Positions 52,207 to 60,760 of a DNA stretch of 64,000 bases are shown here, piece by piece; the first letter of the stretch is position 1, and each line of letters opens with the position of its first letter. The DNA lies in contig NZ_JAGJBZ010000003.1 in NCBI RefSeq assembly GCF_020010925.1, positions 124,001 through 188,000 on the forward strand. Reading direction: 5' to 3'. This DNA comes from Streptomyces griseiscabiei (GTDB taxonomy: Bacteria; Actinomycetota; Actinomycetes; Streptomycetales; Streptomycetaceae). Position numbers and translations under genes: made by a program. A model generated the notes under the pieces. The model saw only the letters and a list, made by a program, of their open reading frames with translations. It did not search any database and was not told where the DNA came from.

Positions 52207-53910
52207 TCACCCCACGACCCCCGACCCCGCCTTCCTGACATGCAGCACATGCCCGTCCAGCGGCAGTGGCGACCGGTCCACCAGGGTGAGGCCGGCGTCG
52301 GCGAACAACTCGGTGTAGTGGCCGATCCGCCGCTCGCGGCCGCCGACGTTGCACATCATGTGGAGGTCCCAGGCGGTCGCCAGTGAGGCCGAGCCGTCGG
52401 ACGGCAGGACGCGTTCGACGACGAGCAGATCGGCGTGGTCGGGCATCGCGCGGGCGCAGTGGCGCAGGATCTCGCGGCAGCGTTCGTCGTCCCAGTCGTG
52501 CAGGACGCGGGAGAGGACGTAGACGTCACCGCCCCCGGGTACGTCCGCGAAGTCGCCGGTCAGGAAGGCGCAGCGTGCGCCGAGACCGGCCTCCCCGAGT
52601 CGCAGGCGGGCCGCCTCGACGGCGTGCGGACGTTCCAGCAGCACTCCGTTCAGGCGCGGGTTCGCGGCGAGGACACGGCCGAGCAGTTCGCCGTTGCCTC
52701 CCGCGACATCGACCACCGTGGCCCCGCCGGGAGTCTCGGCGGCGGCGGTGAGCACCGGATGCGTGGGCACCGGGTCGAACATGGCGGCCCCGGCGGCCAT
52801 GGACCGGTCGAAGAGTTCGGCGAGGCGGGGGTCGCGGGCGAAATGGTCGAAGTGGTTCTCGCCGAAGACATGCTCGAACGCGACCTCCCCCGTCCGCACG
52901 GTGTGCCCGAGTCCGCCGAAGGACTCGTAGAACGGCCCGCCGTACATCAGCGCCAGCGCCCGCATCGACCCCGGGGCACCGGCCCGCAGCAGGGTGCCCA
53001 GCTCGGTCAGCCGGAAGCCGTCGCGGCTCTCCGTCACCGCGCCCAGCATCGCCAGATAGCGCAGCAGCGTCGCCAGGTTCCGGGGCTCCGCGCCGGCCTC
53101 CCGCGCCAGTTCCGCCACCTCGGCCGGGCGTTCGCCGTCCATGGCGTCGGCGATCCCGAGCTGGGCGAACACGGCCAGTGCCTGGGTCGTCCAGGCCCCG
53201 GTCAGCAGGCGCAGGAGCGTTTCAGCAGGCTGTCGGGCGCGATGCTCGTCGAGGTGGGCGGCGAGTACGTCCCGGTGGTCGCCGGGCACGTACAGCTCCA
53301 CGCGCCGGTAGCCGGCCGCCTTGGCCTCGGCGGCGATGCCGAAGTAGAAGACCGTGCCGTTCTCGTGCGGGTTGTAGCCGCCGCCGTCCGGGGTGGCCCC
53401 GTAGCGCGCGAAGGTCGCGCACAGGCCCCGCAGCAGCAGTGGGTCGGGGGCCACGACATCGAAGGCGACATGGGTCTCGTGCCCCTGTTTCCGCTCGTCC
53501 GCGGCGATCGGGTCCAGCCCCGATCCGGGTGCCACCGTCAGCGCGAACACCTCGACCGTACGGTGCTCCCCGTCCGCGCCGACCACGGCGGGGCGCAGGA
53601 TGCCGACGTCCAGTTCGGCCGCCGGCCGCCGGTGCCGTACGGCCAGCCGCTCACGGACGACGACACTGGGCCGCGGCGGCGCGACCGCCTCCAGCCCGCA
53701 GCCGCCGAGCAGGGCGCGCAACTCCGCCTCGCCGGACGGGAAGACGAGCAGCGCGGCATGCGAGAAGCGGCAGTGCTCCACGAGGGTCCGCAGCTCCGGA
53801 CCGTCGAGTCCGGGGAACAGCAGCGGAAGCAGGGTGGCGGTGTCCTGCTCCCTGACGAAGTCGACCGTCGCGAGCAGGCGGGACGTGTCATCGGACAACG
53901 TCGTGATCAT
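52207..53910 (-). CDS. Two-domain methyltransferase partnered with a PobA-like hydroxylase
   Basis: A 567-residue protein. The C-terminal ~340 residues are a class I O-methyltransferase. They contain a winged-helix dimerisation part (LLTGAWTTQALAVFAQLGIA), the SAM motif VVDVAGGNGELLGRVLA, SRVLHDWDDERCREILRHCA with a His-Asp-Trp-Asp base region, and ERVLPSDGSA. The N-terminal ~220 residues are a separate domain I cannot name (for example HVAFDVVAPDPLLLRGLCAT and YNPHENGTVFYFG), which has VOC/glyoxalase-like rhythm. Free-standing methyltransferases of this class are ~340 residues, so this is a fusion. The ATG at 53910 is 55 bp after the hydroxylase stop. It probably methylates a product of that hydroxylase. 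Confidence 0.85.
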   Translation of the reverse strand: MITTLSDDTSRLLATVDFVREQDTATLLPLLFPGLDGPELRTLVEHCRFSHAALLVFPSGEAELRALLGGCGLEAVAPPRPSVVVRERLAVRHRRPAAELDVGILRPAVVGADGEHRTVEVFALTVAPGSGLDPIAADERKQGHETHVAFDVVAPDPLLLRGLCATFARYGATPDGGGYNPHENGTVFYFGIAAEAKAAGYRRVELYVPGDHRDVLAAHLDEHRARQPAETLLRLLTGAWTTQALAVFAQLGIADAMDGERPAEVAELAREAGAEPRNLATLLRYLAMLGAVTESRDGFRLTELGTLLRAGAPGSMRALALMYGGPFYESFGGLGHTVRTGEVAFEHVFGENHFDHFARDPRLAELFDRSMAAGAAMFDPVPTHPVLTAAAETPGGATVVDVAGGNGELLGRVLAANPRLNGVLLERPHAVEAARLRLGEAGLGARCAFLTGDFADVPGGGDVYVLSRVLHDWDDERCREILRHCARAMPDHADLLVVERVLPSDGSASLATAWDLHMMCNVGGRERRIGHYTELFADAGLTLVDRSPLPLDGHVLHVRKAGSGVVG

Positions 53911-53932
53911 CAAGGGAACCCTCAATCGATAC

Positions 53933-53944
53933 AAGTAAGTAAGT
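53933..53944. repeat. Triple AAGT repeat between the hydroxylase and methyltransferase genes
   Basis: AAGTAAGTAAGT lies in the 55-bp gap. Its complement contains ACTTACTTG, a 9-mer also present on the plus strand at 55221-55229 in the hydroxylase promoter. It may mark a shared regulator site. Confidence 0.35.
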
Positions 53945-53965
53945 ACGAGGCGGAAGAACAGGGCG

Positions 53966-55192
53966 TCAGACGCCGACGTAGTGCTCGGCGAACCAGTCCT
54001 GGTGGCTGCGCGACGTCCGCAGCGAGTCGATGCGGGAGCGCCGCAGGGAGTCATGGAAGAGGGAGGCGGGGTCGGGCGGGCCGCCGGACGGGCCGCCGGA
54101 CGGGCCGGGCCCGCCGTGCAGCAGCCGGATCATCCAGTGCGAGAACTCCTGCGCCCGCCAGATGTACGCCAGACACCGCGCGGAGTACGTGTCGAGCCCC
54201 GCGCGGTCGCCGCGGACGAGGGCGTCGACGAGGGCTCCGGCGAGGATCTCCGCCTCCAGGACCGCGAGATTGGCCCCCTTCGCGGCGGAGGGACTGACGA
54301 GCCCGGCCGCGTCACCGGCCAGGAACAGCGCACCGTGCCGCAGCGGTTCGAGCACGTCGGACTCCAGGTCGACGACGGCCCGCCGTACGACACGGCCGCG
54401 GCGCAGCGGGCCGTACTCCGCTGCCCGCATCCGCAACTCCAGCTCGTCCCAGACGCGTTCCTCGGACCAGGCGTCGGCGGCGGTGCCGCGCGCGCACTGC
54501 ACGTAGTAGCGGGTGATGTCGCTCGAACGCGCCATGTGCCCGGCGAACCCCCGCTCGTGCACCGCGTAGCCGACCGCGTCCAGGCTGGGCGGCGCCTCGG
54601 CGAGCAGACCGAGCCAGGTCACCCCGTGGTCGCAGTGGTGCCGCCGTACCGCACCGGCCGGCAGCGACCGGCGGGCCGCGCCGTGCCGCCCGTCGCACCC
54701 GGCGACGTACCGCGCGTCCCAGCGGGCGGGCCGGCCGTCCGCCTCACGCACGTCCACGCGAGGGCGGTCCGTGTCGGCGTCGAGGACGGCCACCGCCTCG
54801 GTGCCGAACTCGATCCGTCCGCCGGCGTCGAGGAAGCGCGTCAACAGGTCGGTGACCAGGAGCTGTTGGGGATAGACGGTGTGCCGCTCGCCCCGTCCCA
54901 GCGCGCTGTAGTCGAGGCGGAACCGGCCCTCGGCACTGCGGAACTCGCACACGCTGTGCGGCCGGCCCCGCCGCCGCAGCCCCTCGGCCAGCCCGTGCCG
55001 CTCCAGGATCCGCACGGTGTTGGCCGCCAGGAACCCGGCGCGCGCCCGCGTCTGAACGTACGTCCGCTCGGCGCGCTCCAGCACCACACAATCGATCCCA
55101 CTGTCCTGAAGAAGATTGCCGAGGACGAGCCCGGCCGGTCCGGCACCGAGGACGACCACATCGGCCGTTCTGCGGGTCTGGCTGTCTGTCAC
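53966..55192 (-). CDS. pobA: PobA-like 4-hydroxybenzoate 3-monooxygenase-type flavoprotein
   Basis: A 408-residue class A flavin monooxygenase of the p-hydroxybenzoate hydroxylase group. The FAD motif is VVVLGAGPAGLVLGNLLQ (about 12-29), the DG motif is VAGCDGRHGAARRSL and the GD motif is ALFLAGDAAGLVSPSAAKGA with NLAVLEAEIL. The last is the PobA signature with GAKG as SAKG. Pro/Gly repeats near 365 form a short GPSGGPSGGP linker. It likely hydroxylates a 4-hydroxybenzoate-like ring ortho to the hydroxyl. The methyltransferase just downstream would then methylate the new catechol-type oxygen. The promoter region holds an AAGTGACTT palindrome (55216-55224). Confidence 0.82.
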   Translation of the reverse strand: MTDSQTRRTADVVVLGAGPAGLVLGNLLQDSGIDCVVLERAERTYVQTRARAGFLAANTVRILERHGLAEGLRRRGRPHSVCEFRSAEGRFRLDYSALGRGERHTVYPQQLLVTDLLTRFLDAGGRIEFGTEAVAVLDADTDRPRVDVREADGRPARWDARYVAGCDGRHGAARRSLPAGAVRRHHCDHGVTWLGLLAEAPPSLDAVGYAVHERGFAGHMARSSDITRYYVQCARGTAADAWSEERVWDELELRMRAAEYGPLRRGRVVRRAVVDLESDVLEPLRHGALFLAGDAAGLVSPSAAKGANLAVLEAEILAGALVDALVRGDRAGLDTYSARCLAYIWRAQEFSHWMIRLLHGGPGPSGGPSGGPPDPASLFHDSLRRSRIDSLRTSRSHQDWFAEHYVGV

Positions 55193-55410
55193 GAGAGGGG
55201 ATGGTAGGTCCCATGAAGTGACTTACTTGACATAAATCACCTGTATGGGAAGTGCCATCGCAGTGAGCGGGGGCGCACGCCCCCCGTGGTGCGCCGTCCC
55301 CCGTGGCGCGCCGTACCGCGTGGCGCGCCTGATGAACGCCGACTCCTCCGCCCGGTTCGTCCTGACCGCGACGGGCTACCGGGCCCCGCGCCTCCGAGGG
55401 GCGCGCGCGG

Positions 55411-56955
55411 TCACCGCCGCGTGGCGGACGGCTGGAGGAGCTGGTCGACGGGCGCGTAGTCGTCGGTGAGCGGCCGGGCGTCGCCGATCCACGCGGTGAG
55501 GTCGTCGCCGGTGGCGATCCGCCAGCCGGTCCGCCGGGCGTCCAGCGCCTGCTGCGCCGCGCGCGGGTCGACGGGCCGGCCGGAGGCGAGCACCACCAGG
55601 TTGCCGCCTTCGGGGGCGGCGTCCGGGTCGGGGCCGAGGCCGAGGTCGACGGGGGCGCCGAGGACGGCGACGTGCTCGAACGTCTCGGCGAGGGTGGCCG
55701 CTTCGGCACGGGCGAAGTCCAGCCCCCCGTGGTCGATGAGGTTGGCGACGTACAGACCGTCCTCGTCGAGCACCCGCCGTACGTCCCTCATCGCCTCCAC
55801 GGTGGTCAGGTGCCACGGCACGCTGACACCCCCGAACGCGTCGCCGACGACGAGGTCCCGGCTGCCGTCGTCCAGCCGCCGCAGGCCGAGCCTGCCGTCC
55901 TCGGTGCGTACGTCGATCCCGGTGTCCGGGGTCAGCCCGAGCCGCTCGCGGTCGATGCGTACGACGCCGCCGTCGATCTCGGAGACGAGGCTGCGGGTCC
56001 CGGGCCGGGTGGCGGCGAGGTAGCGGGGGAGGGTGAGTCCGCCGCCGCCCAGATGGTGGGCGTCGAGGGCTTCACCGGCGGGGAAGGCGGTGTCGACCAC
56101 CGAGGCGATGGCGCGTACGTACGCGAACTCCAGGTGGGTCGGGTCGTCGAGGTCGACGTAGGAGTGCCGCAGTCCGTCCAGGACGAGCGTGCGACCGCTC
56201 TCGCGGTCGGGGTCCGCGACGACACGGGCGCAGTGGTACCGGGTCTCCGCGTCGCAGCCGCCGGGCGCGACCGCGGTGCCGAGGCCGCCGGCGACGACCA
56301 CCAGGGTCAGGGCGGGGGTGCCGCGCCAGCCCCGGGTGCGCCACTCGACCAGCGCCGCGCCGGCCACCAGCAGGCAGCCGAGGCCGATCAGGATGCCGCT
56401 GACCGGCAGCCGCGACACCAGGACGAAGCCGGTGAGGACGGTGCCGACGATGGCGCCCGCGGTGCCGACACCGGACAGCCGGCCGACGACCGTCCCGGTC
56501 TCGGCGAGGCTGGTGAGCCGCAGCTTCGTCACGATCGGTGTCACCGCGGAGAGCAGCGCGCCCGGCACGAGGATGGTCAGCGACGCGATCAGCAGCAGCA
56601 GCGCCGGTGCCCACTCCGCGGTGGTGCGCAGCACGGCGGGGGTGAGCGCCACCACCGCCCCCGACACCCCGAGCGAGGGGCCCAGGAGCCGTCGGGGGTC
56701 GAGCTGGTCGGCGACGATCCCGCCGAGCCAGGAGCCGACGGCGATCGCGGTGAGCGCGATTCCGATGACCAGGGTGCTGGTCTCCAGGGTGAGCCCGAGA
56801 TAGGGGGCCAGCAGCCGCAGGGCGACGATCTCGACCACCAGCACCGCGGCCGAGGACCCGAACACCAGTGCCGCGGCGGTCTGCGGACCCGGGCCGCGTC
56901 CCCGGGGCCTGTCCTCGGGACCGGGTGACGACGTCGATCCACTCACGCTCGCCAT
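55411..56955 (-). CDS. Membrane-anchored spermidine-synthase-like protein (fused MFS/SpeE type)
   Basis: A 514-residue protein. The N-terminal ~215 residues hold about seven membrane segments (AALVFGSSAAVLVVEIVALR, LVIGIALTAIAVGSWLGGIV, LLLLIASLTILVPGALLSAV). The C-terminal ~270 residues are a spermidine-synthase-like methyltransferase fold with HLGGGGLTLPRYLAATRPGT, SEIDGGVVRIDRERLGL and LVVGDAFGGVSVPWHLTTVE. The SpeE active-site Asp region is altered, and many such fusion proteins have no proven polyamine activity. The start at ATG 56955 has a GGGAGGGAG upstream. It is divergent from the large secreted hydrolase. Confidence 0.85.
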   Translation of the reverse strand: MASVSGSTSSPGPEDRPRGRGPGPQTAAALVFGSSAAVLVVEIVALRLLAPYLGLTLETSTLVIGIALTAIAVGSWLGGIVADQLDPRRLLGPSLGVSGAVVALTPAVLRTTAEWAPALLLLIASLTILVPGALLSAVTPIVTKLRLTSLAETGTVVGRLSGVGTAGAIVGTVLTGFVLVSRLPVSGILIGLGCLLVAGAALVEWRTRGWRGTPALTLVVVAGGLGTAVAPGGCDAETRYHCARVVADPDRESGRTLVLDGLRHSYVDLDDPTHLEFAYVRAIASVVDTAFPAGEALDAHHLGGGGLTLPRYLAATRPGTRSLVSEIDGGVVRIDRERLGLTPDTGIDVRTEDGRLGLRRLDDGSRDLVVGDAFGGVSVPWHLTTVEAMRDVRRVLDEDGLYVANLIDHGGLDFARAEAATLAETFEHVAVLGAPVDLGLGPDPDAAPEGGNLVVLASGRPVDPRAAQQALDARRTGWRIATGDDLTAWIGDARPLTDDYAPVDQLLQPSATRR

Positions 56956-57181
56956 CCTCGCACGCTCCCTCCCGGCGGGGTGGCGCCGTCCACAGGGGAG
57001 TTGGCCGGAACCCGTGGCCCAACTCCCCCTGGTTGCACGTGTCTTGTTGATCGGTCGGGGCGGAAGTTGTGCGAATGCTGTGCGCGAAGGCGACTTGGTG
57101 ATCGAATGTGATGCATTTGGTGTGTCGGGGGAGCCCGGGGCCCGTGGGGCCCCGGGGCACTGACCATCAGGAGGAACAGAA

Positions 57182-59974
57182 GTGATCCGTGTCTCGCGCG
57201 TGACGGCCGCTGTGACAGCGGCCCTCGCGCTGGCGCTCGCGTCGCCGGGGGCGGCGCAGGCGGCGCCCGAACCGGCGCCCGGGAGATCGTCGACCGCCGC
57301 CCTGTCCGACGGGCTTCCCCAGGGCTGGCGGACCACCGGCTCAGGGGAGTCGGCGGAGCTGGTGTGGCGTGCGCCGGAGAAGGTGCCGGTGGGCGACGCC
57401 CAGGTCGAGTTCCGCAGCGGGGACCGCCTGTTGGGCGTCCCGAGGCCCGCCGCGGACGGCCGTACCTTCCGGCTGCCCCTCGACGGGGTGCGCCTCGACA
57501 GGACGGACGACCTGCGGGCCGAGGCCGCCGGCCGCCGTCTGGACGTGGCCGGGGCGAAGGCCGACGCCCGTGAGCGCCGCGCCCTCGACGACCCCTCGGG
57601 CCCGTCCCGGCTGCCCCGCACGGCGGACCTGAACGGGGTCGACCCCGGCGTGCCCGGCCCGTACCGCACGACCAGCGGTGAGTACTCCCTGCCGGCGGTC
57701 CAACTCCCCGGCTACGACACCGGCGTGGAGATGAAGGCCGTCGTGGTCGCCCCGGAGGGCGCCACCGGCGACCGCCCGCTGGCGCTGTTCCTCCACGGGC
57801 GCCACGGCACCTGCTTCCAGGGCGACGACGTCACCCTCGAATGGCCGTGCCCGTCCGGCTACGAGCCGGTGCCCAGCTACCGCGGCTACCTGCACGACCA
57901 GCGACTCCTCGCCTCCCAGGGCTATGTGACGGTCTCGGTCTCCGCCAACTCGATCAACGCCCAGGACTGGCAGGCCCCCGACGCCGGCGCCCAGGCCCGC
58001 TCCTCGCTGATACGGCTGCACCTGGCCCACTGGGCCGACTGGGCCGCCGACCCGTCCACCGCCCCCGACGTCGTACGGAACGCGCCCCGCGCCGACCTCG
58101 GCCGGGTGCTGCTGGTGGGTCACTCCCGGGGCGGCGAGGGCGCCGACCGCGCCGCGCTGGACAGCCTCACCCCGCCGCCCGCCGACCAGGACGGCTACGG
58201 GGGCAGGACGCGCTGGACGATACGCGGGACCGTCCTCATAGGCCCCACGATCTTCGGCCAGAACCCCGCGCCCGACGTGCCGTCCATGACGCTCCTGCCG
58301 GGCTGCGACGGAGACGTCATCGACCTCCAGGGCGAGTACTACGTCGACGGCACCCGGGGCGTCAGCCGCGGCAAGGCCCTGCACAGCGCGGTCTACATGA
58401 CCGGAGCGAACCACAACTTCTTCAACAGCGAGTGGACCCCCGGCCAGGCCACGGCACCGGCCGAGGACGACTTCCTGTACGGCGGCGACGAGCACGACCC
58501 GCTGTGCTCGCCCGGCACCGCCACCCGGCTCACCGCCGAGCAGCAGCAGAAGGCGGGCTCGACCTACATAGCCGCCGCGGCCCGGCTGTTCGTCGCCGGT
58601 GACGACCGCGCCCGGCCGCTGCTCGACGGGTCCGACGCGCGCGCCGCCTCCGCCGGGCCCGCCCGCGTCGCCACCCACGCCGTCGGCGCCGCCCGCTCGG
58701 GGGCCTTCCTCCCCGACTCCTCCGCCAAGGTCTCCGGCGGCCGGCTGTGCGCCCAGGTGGACCCGGACCCGGACGTCTCCTGCCTGGACCCCGGACTCAC
58801 CACCGCCTCACCGCACTTCACCCAGTGGCGCAGGGTGCTGCCCGGCAAGGAGCCGGACCGCTACGCCCTGGCCATGAACGGGAGCGGCACCGCCACCACG
58901 CTCACCCCCGCCCGCCCGGTCTCCCTGTCCGGCGCGAAGGAGCTGAGCCTGCGTGTGATCGTGCCGCCGAACACCACCGGCACCGAACTGGACGTCGCCC
59001 TCACCGACACCTCCGGCGAGCGGGCCGACCTCGGCCGGGTCCGTGTCGACGGCCTGCCCGGCACCTCCCGCACCTCCTCCTACTGGGCGCGCGAGGTCCG
59101 GGTGCCGCTGTCCGCAGAGACCCGCGAACGCCTCGACCTCGGACACGTCAAGACCCTGTCCCTGACCCCGCGCACCGGGTCCGGCACGGCCTGGCTGATG
59201 GACGCGTACGGCTGGCGCCCCGGCACCCCCGCCGTCGAGCCCGCGCGTCCGGCCCGCGTGGACGTCGGCCGGCTGACCGTCAAGGAGGGCGACTCCGGAT
59301 CGCGCACCTACCAGGTGCCGGTCCGGGTGTCCGGGTCGGGCAGCGGCCAGGTCCGGCTGTTCGTGGACGAGCCGGGCGCCGACCGTCCGGTCGCGCGCAC
59401 GGTGACCGTCCGCGCGGGCACCCGCGTCGACGTCCCGGTGACGGTCGAGGGCAACACCCGCTACGGCGCCGACGAGACGCACCGGGTGGCCGTCAAGGCC
59501 GTACGCGGCGCGGTGGTCGGCTCCTACCTGGGCGGCGTCATCGCGGAGAACGACGACCCCCAGCCCACGGTGACCGTGACACCGGTCGCCGACCGGGTGA
59601 CCGAGGGACAGCCGCTGGTCTGGCGGATCGGCCTCTCCGCGGCGGCCGACGTCGCCCTGTGGACGGACGTGCAGCTGCTGCCCGTCTCCGAGGGCGCCGA
59701 ACTGTCCACCAAGGACGTCCCCGCGGCCTGGCTGGACGAGCACTTCGGTGCCTCGCCGGACCCCGAACTCCCCCTGTCCGCGCTGCCGGACGGCGCACTG
59801 CTGATGTCCGAGGTCCCCGCGGGCGACCTGAGCGTCGACGTGTCCGTGCCGACCGTCGCGGACGGGCTGGACGAGGCCCCGGAGTCGCTCCGGTGGCAGC
59901 TGTGGACCTACGACCCCGAGGGGGCGCCGGTCGAGGGCCCGCAGTTCACCGGCACGGTCCGGGACGCGCCCTAG
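57182..59974 (+). CDS. Large secreted alpha/beta hydrolase with C-terminal Calx-beta-like region
   Basis: A 930-residue exported enzyme. The signal peptide (about 1-28, VTAAVTAALALALASPGAAQ) is cleaved near AQA. The hydrolase part (about 150-480) contains ALFLHGRHGTCF, the nucleophile elbow VGHSRGGEGADRA with Ser315, and a possible His in MTGANHNFFN. Then follows a region of ~200 residues of beta type (about 490-690). Next come one or two Calx-beta-like units beginning near 694 (DVGRLTVKEGDSGSRTYQVP and VTVTPVADRVTEGQPLVWRI). A serine esterase/lipase or depolymerase role is likely. The GTG at 57182 has AGGAGG 6 bases upstream. Confidence 0.82.
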   Translation: MIRVSRVTAAVTAALALALASPGAAQAAPEPAPGRSSTAALSDGLPQGWRTTGSGESAELVWRAPEKVPVGDAQVEFRSGDRLLGVPRPAADGRTFRLPLDGVRLDRTDDLRAEAAGRRLDVAGAKADARERRALDDPSGPSRLPRTADLNGVDPGVPGPYRTTSGEYSLPAVQLPGYDTGVEMKAVVVAPEGATGDRPLALFLHGRHGTCFQGDDVTLEWPCPSGYEPVPSYRGYLHDQRLLASQGYVTVSVSANSINAQDWQAPDAGAQARSSLIRLHLAHWADWAADPSTAPDVVRNAPRADLGRVLLVGHSRGGEGADRAALDSLTPPPADQDGYGGRTRWTIRGTVLIGPTIFGQNPAPDVPSMTLLPGCDGDVIDLQGEYYVDGTRGVSRGKALHSAVYMTGANHNFFNSEWTPGQATAPAEDDFLYGGDEHDPLCSPGTATRLTAEQQQKAGSTYIAAAARLFVAGDDRARPLLDGSDARAASAGPARVATHAVGAARSGAFLPDSSAKVSGGRLCAQVDPDPDVSCLDPGLTTASPHFTQWRRVLPGKEPDRYALAMNGSGTATTLTPARPVSLSGAKELSLRVIVPPNTTGTELDVALTDTSGERADLGRVRVDGLPGTSRTSSYWAREVRVPLSAETRERLDLGHVKTLSLTPRTGSGTAWLMDAYGWRPGTPAVEPARPARVDVGRLTVKEGDSGSRTYQVPVRVSGSGSGQVRLFVDEPGADRPVARTVTVRAGTRVDVPVTVEGNTRYGADETHRVAVKAVRGAVVGSYLGGVIAENDDPQPTVTVTPVADRVTEGQPLVWRIGLSAAADVALWTDVQLLPVSEGAELSTKDVPAAWLDEHFGASPDPELPLSALPDGALLMSEVPAGDLSVDVSVPTVADGLDEAPESLRWQLWTYDPEGAPVEGPQFTGTVRDAP

Positions 59975-59993
59975 CGGAGCGCCCGTATCCGTA

Positions 59994-60083
59994 CGCGGTG
60001 ACGGATGCCCGTACGGCATGACGGGTTCCCGTACGCGGTGACGGATGCCCGTGCGGCATGACAGGTTCCCGTACGTGGTGACG
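59994..60083. repeat. 40-bp tandem repeat (2.2 copies) upstream of the MarR gene
   Basis: Copies begin with CGCGGTGACGGATGCCC at 59994 and 60034 (two mismatches in 40 bp) and a partial third with CGTGGTGACGG at 60074. Each unit carries CCCGTACGG-type palindromic sequence. It fills most of the gap between the hydrolase stop and the MarR start, so it may act in transcription. Confidence 0.75.
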
Positions 60084-60150
60084 GGCCGGTCCGCCGGAGG
60101 CCTCGCTTCCGGCGGACCGGCCCGTCCCGCGTCGCGGATAGGCTGCTCGC

Positions 60151-60630
60151 GTGGCAGGAACAGAAGAGCGGGAGCAGGGGGCGGGCGGCACCGCGGGCGG
60201 CGACCTCCAGGCCCTCGCCGTGCAGATGCGCCGGATGAACGGCGAGATCAACCGCCTCGTGCACGGCTTCGCCGACGACCACGGTCTGCACGCCACCGAC
60301 GTCCAGGCGCTCGCGGCGATCCTGGACGCCGAGGAGCCCATGACGCCGAGCCGGCTGCGGCAGCACCTCGGGCTCACCTCCGGCGCGGTGAGCGCCTGCG
60401 TCGACCGGCTGGAGCGCGCCGGACACATCCGCCGCGTGCGGGAGAGCGCCGACCGCAGGGTGGTGCACCTGTACTTCGCGGCCGAGGCCAGATCGGCGGC
60501 CGGTACGTACTTCCGTCCGCTGGCCCGGGCGACCCAGGCGGCCCGCGCCCGCTTCACCGACGACGAACTCGCGACCGTGCTGAGCTTCCTGGCCGCGATG
60601 AACGAGGAGATGTCCCGGCTCAGGCCCTGA
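60151..60630 (+). CDS. MarR-family transcriptional regulator
   Basis: A 159-residue MarR protein. The winged HTH (about 45-115) shows HATDVQALAAILDAEEPMTP, LRQHLGLTSGAVSACVDRLE and the wing RRVRESADRRVVHLYF. The Gly/Glu-rich N terminus is variable. MarR proteins repress nearby exporters and respond to phenolic or lipophilic ligands. Start GTG 60151. It is followed on the same strand by an MMPL exporter, with overlapping palindromes between (60697-60716), so it most likely represses that exporter. Confidence 0.9.
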   Translation: MAGTEEREQGAGGTAGGDLQALAVQMRRMNGEINRLVHGFADDHGLHATDVQALAAILDAEEPMTPSRLRQHLGLTSGAVSACVDRLERAGHIRRVRESADRRVVHLYFAAEARSAAGTYFRPLARATQAARARFTDDELATVLSFLAAMNEEMSRLRP

Positions 60631-60696
60631 GCGGACGAGGCCCTGAGCCGCCGAGGCTCCGGGCGGCCGAGGCCCCGGTTCCTCATGATCGGGATC

Positions 60697-60716
60697 GAGT
60701 TAACTCAATCATTGAG
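60697..60716. promoter_or_regulatory. Two overlapping palindromes, probable MarR operator
   Basis: GAGTTAACTC (60697-60706) and CTCAATCATTGAG (60704-60716) are both perfect inverted repeats sharing CTC. They lie 45 bp before the MMPL gene ATG at 60761, within an AT-rich promoter-like island (TTAACTCAATCATTGAG then ATACTTTATCG). Confidence 0.7.
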
Positions 60717-60760
60717 ATACTTTATCGTCGAGGTAGTTGCCGCTCGACCACCGGAGAACC

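Noticed and set aside
55245..55469. Plus-strand 74-codon frame between the PobA-like gene and the spermidine-synthase-like gene
   Set aside because: No ribosome site, no recognisable motif, and it overlaps the end of the minus-strand gene.
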